From Alcanivoracaceae bacterium (GTDB lineage Bacteria > Pseudomonadota > Gammaproteobacteria > Pseudomonadales > Alcanivoracaceae), in assembly GCA_029212745.1 (NCBI GenBank), contig JARGOL010000004.1:1-64000 (forward strand): a stretch of DNA of 64,000 nt. The letters run 5' to 3'. Both the position numbers and the translations under genes were made by a program. This document shows, piece by piece, positions 46,156 through 53,616 of this stretch; the stretch's first letter is position 1; every line of letters begins with the position of its first letter. The notes under the pieces were generated by a model. The model ran no database searches, was not told where the DNA came from, and saw only the letters and a program-made list of their open reading frames with translations.

Positions 46156-47780
46156 ACCATTGCCTCAGCCACCGGCGACGGTGCAGCACCACCGGGCAAT
46201 GCCACATCACCACGCCAGAACGACAATGGCTCGACCTTGATATTGCCCTCGATCATCCCGCGTCGACGGCACTCATGCAGATAGAACTCGCGCATGTCGG
46301 CACTGGCACACAGCGACACCGGTGCCAGCTGGCCGAGATCACGCGCCACCCGGTAATGAAAATGGGCACTGAGCACATCCTCTGCCTGGGCCTGCATGCG
46401 GTGCTGCTCGGCGCTTGAAAGCCCCTGCTTTTCCAGCAGCAGGACATAGCCGGGCCGGCGCCCCTGGTCCGCCCGTTCCATCGCCACCAGGGACACGGGC
46501 ACGCCATTTCCGGCGTTGCCCATCACCTCAAGCAGTTGCTGGGCCACGGCCGTGGACATCTTCTCACCCACCAGGTCGACGCCGTCCTCGCGCCCCAGGA
46601 AGCGCAGGCTGGGAACGCCATGGCAACTCTCACCCACTTCCAGGCAATCACCCATGCGATAACGCAGCAGGCCACTGCCGGTGGAAATCAGCGGAGCCAC
46701 CTGCATGCCGTCACGCAACGCCCATGGCGCCACGATCGTGCCATCGTCCAGGTTCTCGAATTCATACACGTGGCTCTGGTAAGCCAACACATGCCTGCCC
46801 TGCCAGGGAATGGTGACGACACCCTCGGTCGCCCACAGGCCTTTACCCTGGAAACCGGCATTGGCAAAGCGATTACCAAGCTTTTCCGCCCACGGCGCCG
46901 CCGCCGCTGTGTCCCAGGCACTGACCAGCGCCATGCGTGGCCACAGGCGGGCCAGCAGTCCCGCCAGGTTATCGCCATCCCATTCCTGCAACAGTTGCGC
47001 CTGGCGGGGCTGGCGTGGGCACGGCAGGAAGCCCAATTGCTCACGGCGGGCGCCCCAGTCGCCACTGCCGAGCACCGCAGCAAGTTCCTGGCGCCAGGCG
47101 CGCAGCTGGTCGTGCTGGGTCAGGGCAAAGGTCGGGCTCCATACCGACAGCATGGCCAGACGGCGGTCCGCCACCAGGTAGGCCAGCGTGGCAAAACTGG
47201 CTGCCTCGGAGGTTGGCGCCATGGACACGGCGTCCGGCACCGACTGGGTCAGGCCTGCCAGCAGTCGCTTGCCGAAGGACAGCAGCTTCAGGTCATCATT
47301 GAAGTCCGCCCCCTGTTGGGCACGCATGTCCGTAGGCAGCCAGGACATGGACCAGTAATGGGTGCCCCGGCCAAGGTCGGGAAACTGCCGGTACAAATCG
47401 GACAGCCACGGCGCGATGGCACTGTCCAGCTCATCCAGGAAAGCACGGGTATAGGGAATCCACTTGATTGCCGAGGTGCTGCCACTGGTGGGCTGGAAGC
47501 GCATCAGCGGTGAATCCACCAGCGCCCTGCCCTGGTCGCGCCAGTGGCCAATGTCGGCACGCCAGTGATCAAAGTCGGTGACCGGCAGGCGACGCTGGAA
47601 TGCCTCCCACGAATCAATGCGGCCAACACGGTCTGCCACCCGGTGATGGCTTTCCAGCAATGTCTTCAACTTCAGCCGTTGCACCTTCTCCAGGTTCGAC
47701 GCCTGCCGTGCGAAACGGCGGGCGCGACCCGCCACCGCCAGCCGCAACAGCCAGTGGCCACCACGCTGCGCCAGGTTCAT
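46152..47780 (-). CDS. GH3-family acyl-adenylating amide synthetase
   Basis: Protein of 542 residues of the GH3 family (auxin-responsive promoter protein family). RFQPTSGSTSAIKWIPYT (94-111) is the ATP-binding P-loop-like motif, WATEG (316-320) the second, YRMGDCLEV (374-382) and GREDGVDLVGEKMS (397-410) the third with the hinge. Plant GH3 enzymes adenylate a carboxylic acid and join it to an amino acid; bacterial members are poorly studied. The operon context suggests it activates an acid that is conjugated and exported. It overlaps both neighbours by four bases. Confidence 0.85.
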   Translation of the reverse strand: MNLAQRGGHWLLRLAVAGRARRFARQASNLEKVQRLKLKTLLESHHRVADRVGRIDSWEAFQRRLPVTDFDHWRADIGHWRDQGRALVDSPLMRFQPTSGSTSAIKWIPYTRAFLDELDSAIAPWLSDLYRQFPDLGRGTHYWSMSWLPTDMRAQQGADFNDDLKLLSFGKRLLAGLTQSVPDAVSMAPTSEAASFATLAYLVADRRLAMLSVWSPTFALTQHDQLRAWRQELAAVLGSGDWGARREQLGFLPCPRQPRQAQLLQEWDGDNLAGLLARLWPRMALVSAWDTAAAAPWAEKLGNRFANAGFQGKGLWATEGVVTIPWQGRHVLAYQSHVYEFENLDDGTIVAPWALRDGMQVAPLISTGSGLLRYRMGDCLEVGESCHGVPSLRFLGREDGVDLVGEKMSTAVAQQLLEVMGNAGNGVPVSLVAMERADQGRRPGYVLLLEKQGLSSAEQHRMQAQAEDVLSAHFHYRVARDLGQLAPVSLCASADMREFYLHECRRRGMIEGNIKVEPLSFWRGDVALPGGAAPSPVAEAMV

Positions 47781-48586
47781 TGTGCCCCCCGGGCAGAGGC
47801 CTCCGGCACGGTCAGGGGCGCAGGCAGGGTAGCCAGCTTGCGACGGGTCTGTGCGCGCTTGCGCATCAGCCGGAACACATAACGGAAGGCATCGCTGAAA
47901 CCGGCACGGCCGACACAGGGCAGCTCATTGCCCCGCGCCCAGCCCGGATTGCGCTCCTCGAAAAATGCAATCTTCGGATAACGGCGGCGCATGTCCTCCG
48001 TGATCTCGGCAACATCATCGCGCAGGAACTGGTAGCCATCACCAAAGTCCAGCACCTTGCGCTCACTGTCGTAACTACCGGGAAACAGCATCTCGGCGTA
48101 CTCCGCCGCCAGCGCTTCATAATCTGAATAAGCGCCTTCCGGGTGCGGGTAAAAGCGGAAGAAATTGTTCGCCAGCAGCAGGTATGTCTTGTAGCCCTTG
48201 GAAATCAGCAGCCAGAACACCGGCGTCAACGGGTTGGCCAGAATCACGCGAACAAGCACCAGGAAGAATGTGGTCACCAGGGCGCGACTGCCCCAGTACT
48301 CCTTCTCGATGATGGTATCGCCGCTGAACACGCCCTTGACCTTCCTGCCTCGCAGATGCAGGTCGAGTACGGCCACGGTTGAGAAACCGACGATATGGCG
48401 ATCGCTGCGGCGCCGGATGACGATGACGCCGGTCTTCTTGCTCATGTCCTCCAGGAACGTGTCCAGACTGGTGTTGCCGTAATACTTGCAAAAGATGTCG
48501 TACATCTCGCGGATGTCTTTCGGCGACATCCGGTTGATTGCCCGGTAACGACCATACACCCGGTTATCAATGGACTTCTGACTCAT
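47777..48586 (-). CDS. Hypothetical GNAT-like protein, first gene of the GH3 operon
   Basis: Protein of 269 residues, start MSQKSIDNRVYGRYRAINRM. VIVIRRRSDRHIVGFSTVAV and KGVFSGDTIIEKEYWGSRAL resemble the central strands and acetyl-CoA loop of GNAT folds, and a hydrophobic stretch at about 124-146 (ALVTTFFLVLVRVIL) could be membrane-associated. The Lys/Arg-rich C-terminus (RLMRKRAQTRRK) is basic. I cannot assign a substrate. AAGGGG lies nine bases before the ATG at 48586; the frame is open to 48658. Its stop overlaps the GH3 start by four bases. Confidence 0.6.
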   Translation of the reverse strand: MSQKSIDNRVYGRYRAINRMSPKDIREMYDIFCKYYGNTSLDTFLEDMSKKTGVIVIRRRSDRHIVGFSTVAVLDLHLRGRKVKGVFSGDTIIEKEYWGSRALVTTFFLVLVRVILANPLTPVFWLLISKGYKTYLLLANNFFRFYPHPEGAYSDYEALAAEYAEMLFPGSYDSERKVLDFGDGYQFLRDDVAEITEDMRRRYPKIAFFEERNPGWARGNELPCVGRAGFSDAFRYVFRLMRKRAQTRRKLATLPAPLTVPEASARGAQ

Positions 48587-48862
48587 GGCGCAACCCCTTG
48601 CGTTGTTGTTATTGCTGTCAGGGGTGGCAAGTATCGGCCGGCATGGCACGCGCTTCATGTCAGGTTACGGCATGTTTTTGTTCATTTACGACAACGCCTA
48701 CTACGTCCTACCTAACTGTGAATTACCGCTAAATGTGTACATCCATACACACAAATGTCTTGTTAGAATCGAGGAGAAAGCTGCACAGAATCTGGAACAA
48801 TCGTGCAGGTAGAAAAAGAAGAAAAACAATAAAAACGCGTATTTGGGGAGTTTGACGCTACC
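48587..48862. promoter_or_regulatory. Divergent control region between the GH3 operon and the AraC gene
   Basis: 276 bases, AT-rich on the regulator side. It holds an inverted repeat TGTGTA-CATCCA-TACACA (48734-48751) flanked by a direct repeat AAATGT (48731-48736 and 48753-48758), 22 bases apart, about two helical turns. This spacing is usual for AraC/XylS proteins. A possible -10 TAGAAT (48764-48769) lies just after, toward the regulator; no good -35 precedes it. No consensus promoter toward the GH3 operon was found, which fits activator dependence. Confidence 0.5.
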
Positions 48863-49927
48863 ATGAACGCCTTTCAAAGCCTGTTTTCGGAGCTTCCCTC
48901 CATTTCAATGGAGTACGTACGTACACTTCTTGATCAGGCAGAAACCCGGAATCTGGACAGCACCGCCATACTTTCGGCTGGTGCCGTTGCGCCACAGAAA
49001 CTGGGCCATCCACACAACCGTGTATCCATCAACCAGTTCCTCGACATGCTGCACGCTACCGACATGGCCAGCGCCGATGAGAACTGGGCACTGGAGTGCG
49101 GCCGGGCCCTGGGCCTGTCCGAACATTCCCTGGTTGCCATGCCCCTGATCTGCGGTGACGACGCCATGACGCTGGCCGACAACGGCCTTTCCATGATCAG
49201 CCTGCGGCTGCCGCTGTTCCGCCTCAAGGCCAGCAAGCTGGATGCGGACCTGCGCGTGGTGATGGAGCCGCTGTGGGATCATCATGACGGCATGGTCCGG
49301 GCGCTGGATATCATCATCGGCACCCTGGACCGTTTCATTTCCCAGCTCAGCAAGGACTACACCATCAGCCTTGGCCCCCACCAGGCGCGCGATGCCGAGC
49401 GGCTGGCCAATGCCCTGCACCAGCAGGTGCGCTGCGATGAAAAGGAGCTGGCCCTGCAGATTCACGGATTTGCAGACGGCAACTTTCTGCCCGGCCCGTT
49501 ACGCGACCCGGGCAATCGGGCGGCACTGAGCGCCAACGTCCAGCATACCCTGCTGCTGATACGGCGCTACATCATGTGCGACCCGGGACGCGCCTGCACA
49601 CCGGAGCGCGTGGCCGAACGGATTGGCACCACCACCCGCACACTGAACCGGTACCTGAGCAGCGCCGGTCAATCCTTTTCCAAGTTGCGCAATGAAGTGC
49701 GCACGGCCCGTGGCAAACATTTCCTGCGCCACTCCAGCATGCCCATCATCGAAATTGCCGACCGCCTTGGTTACAGCGACCAGGCCAGTTTCAGCAAGGC
49801 GTTTCGCAACTGGACCGGACAGACGCCGGGCGACTACCGCCGCACCAGCCGCCTGCGCACACCGGAGAGGCCGGACAGCCCATCGCCGACTGACAGCACC
49901 CCCCGGGGCAACGCTGCTGCCGGCTGA
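48863..49927 (+). CDS. AraC-family transcriptional regulator (OruR/arabinose-binding type)
   Basis: Protein of 354 residues. The N-terminal 200 residues resemble the Arabinose_bd domain found in OruR/ArgR-like regulators (ENWALECGRALGLSEHSLV). The C-terminal double helix-turn-helix has VAERIGTTTRTLNRYLSSAG and IEIADRLGYSDQASFSKAFR followed by WTGQTPGDYR. It ends in a Pro/Ser/Thr-rich tail. It is divergent from the six-gene GH3/RND operon and is the likely regulator of it; the ligand is unknown. GGGGAG lies 12 bases before the ATG, rather far. Confidence 0.9.
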   Translation: MNAFQSLFSELPSISMEYVRTLLDQAETRNLDSTAILSAGAVAPQKLGHPHNRVSINQFLDMLHATDMASADENWALECGRALGLSEHSLVAMPLICGDDAMTLADNGLSMISLRLPLFRLKASKLDADLRVVMEPLWDHHDGMVRALDIIIGTLDRFISQLSKDYTISLGPHQARDAERLANALHQQVRCDEKELALQIHGFADGNFLPGPLRDPGNRAALSANVQHTLLLIRRYIMCDPGRACTPERVAERIGTTTRTLNRYLSSAGQSFSKLRNEVRTARGKHFLRHSSMPIIEIADRLGYSDQASFSKAFRNWTGQTPGDYRRTSRLRTPERPDSPSPTDSTPRGNAAAG

Positions 49928-49938
49928 CAGCCGGCTTT
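49919..49938 (+). terminator. Short terminator at the AraC gene end
   Basis: GCCGGC-TGACA-GCCGGC followed by TTTTG; the stop codon lies in the loop. A second, stronger hairpin follows. Confidence 0.5.
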
Positions 49939-49947
49939 TGTCCGCAC

Positions 49948-49975
49948 AAAAAAAAGGGGCCCGAGGCCCCTTTTC
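49948..49975. terminator. Bidirectional terminator between the AraC and SCP2 genes
   Basis: AAAAGGGGCC (49952-49961), loop CGA, GGCCCCTTTT (49965-49974). The minus-strand transcript of the SCP2 gene ends in eight U (49948-49955); the plus strand has four T. Confidence 0.88.
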
Positions 49976-49997
49976 TCACCGCGCTGATTCCATGGAA

Positions 49998-50390
49998 TCA
50001 GACGTGGGTGATTTCCTGGATCTGCTTCATCAGGGCAACCTGGTCGGCGGACGGCTGCGCAGTCTGCAGCGCCATCAGCTTGCTCATGTCACCTTCGATC
50101 TTGATCTGGCCGGTCATGAAACCCTGCATACCAGCAGACTGGTCGTTATCGATGAAGATGCGGTGAGCCAGGTCCACAGGCAGGATCATGGTGGTCGGGG
50201 CGGAAGAATGGTGCCCTTCCTCGATCATCCCGGATACCAGGGACATTTGCTTGTCGCCATCGTCGGTGTCGGTAACGGTGATGTTGATCACCAGGTCGTG
50301 CAGCGCCGCGGGGGCTTCGATGTCGCCAGCAGCATCACGCAGCTCTTTTACCTTGGCAAACCAATCGGCGGACATAAACTTGTGGCTCAT
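49998..50390 (-). CDS. SCP2 sterol-carrier-type lipid-binding protein
   Basis: Protein of 130 residues, start MSHKFMSADWFAKVKELRD. The segments LVINITVTD, TMILPVDLAHRIFI and QGFMTGQIKIEGDMSKLMALQ match the SCP2 domain, which binds hydrophobic ligands such as fatty acyl-CoA. No signal peptide. GAGGAG precedes the ATG at 50390; the frame is open to 50489 without support. Single gene, strong terminator behind. Confidence 0.88.
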   Translation of the reverse strand: MSHKFMSADWFAKVKELRDAAGDIEAPAALHDLVINITVTDTDDGDKQMSLVSGMIEEGHHSSAPTTMILPVDLAHRIFIDNDQSAGMQGFMTGQIKIEGDMSKLMALQTAQPSADQVALMKQIQEITHV

Positions 50391-50584
50391 CAGGATTCTC
50401 CTCACTGTTTTTGTCGAGCTTCGAGGCCCGGTAGCGCGCGCATGGCGCGGCCCGCTATTTAAACGAGCGTTCGAAACGAACCTCACCATATATAATGGGC
50501 ATCAGCATGGCAATAGCCGGAAAGACCGCCGCGCGCAGCTCCCTGTCAATCCGGCCGGCGCCCCGCCATTGCTGGCTTACAGAC

Positions 50585-50615
50585 AAAAAAAGCGCCGTCG
50601 AAACGGCGCTTTTTT
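50585..50615. terminator. Bidirectional terminator after amtB
   Basis: AGCGCCGT/ACGGCGCT stem with loop CGAA, flanked by seven A and five T, so it works on both strands; it ends the glnK-amtB transcript. Confidence 0.9.
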
Positions 50616-50637
50616 CATCAGCCGGTAACCGGCCTCG

Positions 50638-51927
50638 TCAGATGTCGTAACCCCGCTCTTCATGGAGCACGATATCCAGACCCTGGGTCTCTTCCTCCTG
50701 GCTGACACGCAATGCGGCGAACAGCCCCACCAGCTTGAGCAGCACCCAGGTAATGACCGCGGTATAGGCAATGGTTGCCATAACGCCAACAAACTGCACC
50801 CAGACCTGGTCGGCCATGGTGAAGCTGTCCTCGGCGAAACCAAAACCGGAAAACGCGCCCAGCTCTGAGGATGCGAACACACCCGCCAGCATCGTGCCCA
50901 GCATGCCGCCAATGCCGTGCACCGGAAACACATCCAGGGAGTCATCAATTTTCAGCACCTGCTTGACCACGATCACCATATAGAAACAGATCACACCAGC
51001 CAGCGTACCAATCACCAGCGCACCACCCGGGCCGACAAACCCGGACGCCGGCGTGATGGTACCCAGTCCCGCCACCATACCGGTGGCAATACCCAGGGCT
51101 GATGGTTTGCCGAACTTCTTCCACTCCATGAAAATCCAGGACAGCGAACCCGCCGCCGCTGAAATATGGGTGACCAGCATGGCCATGGCCGCATCACCAT
51201 TGGCGGCAACCGCCGAGCCACCATTGAAACCGAACCAGCCGACCCAGAGCATGCCGGCACCGGTGACCGTCATGGTCATGTTATGCGGCTTCATGGCCGT
51301 GCCGGGGAAACCATCCCGATTACCCAGCACCATGGCAGCCACCAGCGCGGCCACACCCGCAGTGATATGCACCACCGTGCCGCCGGCAAAGTCATACAGA
51401 CCCATTTCGGCGAGCCAGCCGCCACCCCAGACCCAGTGACACACCGGCACATACACCGCCAGCACCCACAACACGCTGAACGCCAGCATCGGGCCGAAGC
51501 GCATGCGCTCAGCAAACGCGCCGACAATCAGGGCCGGCGTAATAATGGCGAAGGTCATCTGGAACAGGGCAAACGATACCTCGGGGATACTGCCCGACAG
51601 GCTGTCCTTGCCCATGCCGCTGAACAGCACGCTGTCCAGGCCGCCGATCCAGCTGTTCCAGGCACCACCGTCGGTGAACGCCAGCGAGTAGCCAGCCACC
51701 AGCCAGACCACAGACACAGCACAGGTAATGGCAAAACACTGCATCAATACGGACAACACATTGCGGTTACGCACCAGGCCGCCGTAGAACAGGCTCAGCC
51801 CGGGAATGGTCATGAACAGTACCAGCGCCGTGGCTGTCAGGATCCAGGCGGTATCGCCGGTATCCGGGCCCGCGGCCGAGGCAATGGAAGGCAGTCCCAG
51901 CAATGCCGGGATAAGCAGTTTCTTCAT
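50638..51927 (-). CDS. amtB: Ammonium transporter
   Basis: Protein of 429 residues with a cleavable signal peptide (about 1-18: MKKLLIPALLGLPSIASA) and about eleven helices. The pore twin-His segments are GGTVVHITAG and VFPVHGIGG, and the gate Phe lies near FAIITPALIVGAFAERMRF. It moves ammonium across the inner membrane and is blocked by GlnK. It follows glnK by 15 bases under the same NtrC/sigma-54 promoter. Confidence 0.97.
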   Translation of the reverse strand: MKKLLIPALLGLPSIASAAGPDTGDTAWILTATALVLFMTIPGLSLFYGGLVRNRNVLSVLMQCFAITCAVSVVWLVAGYSLAFTDGGAWNSWIGGLDSVLFSGMGKDSLSGSIPEVSFALFQMTFAIITPALIVGAFAERMRFGPMLAFSVLWVLAVYVPVCHWVWGGGWLAEMGLYDFAGGTVVHITAGVAALVAAMVLGNRDGFPGTAMKPHNMTMTVTGAGMLWVGWFGFNGGSAVAANGDAAMAMLVTHISAAAGSLSWIFMEWKKFGKPSALGIATGMVAGLGTITPASGFVGPGGALVIGTLAGVICFYMVIVVKQVLKIDDSLDVFPVHGIGGMLGTMLAGVFASSELGAFSGFGFAEDSFTMADQVWVQFVGVMATIAYTAVITWVLLKLVGLFAALRVSQEEETQGLDIVLHEERGYDI

Positions 51928-51942
51928 GGTTTCCCCCTGGTC

Positions 51943-52317
<375 letters not shown>

Positions 52318-52349
52318 TCATTGCCGGCGTCATGCACCGGCAAAGGGCA

Positions 52350-52365
52350 TGCAGGAATAAGGCCA
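52350..52365 (-). promoter_or_regulatory. Sigma-54 promoter of glnK-amtB
   Basis: On the minus strand TGGCCTTATTCCTGCA has GG and GC at the exact -24/-12 spacing of the sigma-54 consensus TGGCAC-N5-TTGCA. The start site should be near 52339. Two NtrC-type sites lie upstream. Confidence 0.8.
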
Positions 52366-52426
52366 ACCCGGGAAGTCCCGTGAAATGGGCGTTACAGTGG
52401 CCAACAGACAGCAGAACGCCGGAAAT

Positions 52427-52443
52427 CGCACCATTTATGTGCA
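52427..52443. promoter_or_regulatory. NtrC-binding site, proximal
   Basis: CGCACCATTTATGTGCA is a 17-base imperfect palindrome; on the minus strand TGCACATAAATGGTGCG matches the NtrC consensus TGCACC-N5-GGTGCA. It is centred about 96 bases upstream of the predicted start. Confidence 0.75.
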
Positions 52444-52458
52444 ATATCGGGCGCTGAC

Positions 52459-52475
52459 TGCATTATTTTGATGCA
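52459..52475. promoter_or_regulatory. NtrC-binding site, distal
   Basis: TGCATTATTTTGATGCA, with the longer 8-base arms GACTGCAT/ATGCAGTC (52456-52478). Its centre is 32 bases (three turns) from the proximal site, the same spacing as the paired NtrC enhancers of E. coli glnA. Confidence 0.7.
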
Positions 52476-52516
52476 GTCTTGTGCGCCAGGACGGGTCATT
52501 GATCGAGGCGACAGCC

Positions 52517-53392
52517 TCAGTAGAGGAAGTTGAACATCCGGCGGCGGTACTCGCTGGCCAGGGGGTCGCCCTTGGGCAGGCAGTCGAACACCTTCAGCAA
52601 GGCGGCGCGGGCAGCGCCATCGCGGAAATCCCGGTGTTGCCGAAGCAGTTGCAGCAGCGCTTCCAGGGCCGGCTCGAACTGGCCCGCGGCGGCCGCCCGC
52701 AGCCCGTAGGCATGCAGGGTCTCGGGCGTGGCATCCGGGCCCAGGCGTGCGGCCAATGCGGACAATGGCTCTGCGGCAGCCTCTCCCACCTCTTCCAGCA
52801 AGGCGAAACGGTTTCGGAACGGCCGCAACTCCGGCACATCTTCGGCCACCTCGGCGAGCGTGGACTGCGCCTCGTCCAGACGCCCTTCGCCGAGCAGGAA
52901 CTCCACCAGCACGGCACGCAGTCGGTGCTGGTCCGGCTCGTGGGCCAGCGCCTGACGCAGCGCCTGCTCCGCCCGGGCGCCCTGCCCCTGTGAAATGGCC
53001 AGCTGCAGTTGCTCGATAAAGGCGTCCAGCTGCTCTTCCTGGCTGCCTTCGCCCTGCCCCAGTACCGGCTCCAGCCAGCGGCGGATCTCGGCCTCCGGGT
53101 GTGCGCCGGTCAGCTCACTGACCAGCTTGCCCTGGTACACCAGCTTCAGGGTGGGCAGGCTGCGCACCCCGAACTGGGCGGCAATGGCCTGCTGCTCGTC
53201 GGCGTTGACCTTTGCCAGCAGCAGGCGCCCTGATTCGGCCTGGACGATGCGGGCCAGAATCGGTGCCAGTTGCTTGCACGGCTCGCACCAGTCTGCCCAG
53301 AAGTCGAGGATCACCGGTACCTGCATGGATGCTTCCAGCACCTGCTGCACGTTGGCTTCAGTGACGTCGATAATGGCTTGGTTGGCGGCCAT
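52517..53392 (-). CDS. cnoX: Chaperedoxin CnoX (YbbN), thioredoxin-TPR protein
   Basis: Protein of 291 residues. The N-terminal thioredoxin fold has FWADWCEPCKQLAP with both Cys of the CxxC pair, followed by VRSLPTLKLVYQG; residues 120-291 are TPR-like helices (ALRQALAHEPDQHRLR). CnoX protects proteins from over-oxidation and hands them to GroEL/DnaK; E. coli CnoX lacks the first Cys while this protein keeps it. The ATG at 53392 follows GGAGAG. Confidence 0.9.
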   Translation of the reverse strand: MAANQAIIDVTEANVQQVLEASMQVPVILDFWADWCEPCKQLAPILARIVQAESGRLLLAKVNADEQQAIAAQFGVRSLPTLKLVYQGKLVSELTGAHPEAEIRRWLEPVLGQGEGSQEEQLDAFIEQLQLAISQGQGARAEQALRQALAHEPDQHRLRAVLVEFLLGEGRLDEAQSTLAEVAEDVPELRPFRNRFALLEEVGEAAAEPLSALAARLGPDATPETLHAYGLRAAAAGQFEPALEALLQLLRQHRDFRDGAARAALLKVFDCLPKGDPLASEYRRRMFNFLY

Positions 53393-53616
53393 GGGGATTC
53401 TCTCCGCAATCAGTGGAATGGCAAGCATGGAGCCGCTTGGGCGCGACTCCCTGGTCGCGCGCCAGTGTACATCGAAGCAGCCGATTCACACAGTGTCCAC
53501 GGCACGCCTGTACAGTGGTAACGTAACCTTGAAGGGTAAGACACCCGCTCCGCATGCCGGATTTTCGCGCCGGCACGGCCACTGGGCCGGCGGACTCTCG
53601 GCAAAGGAGACGCACC

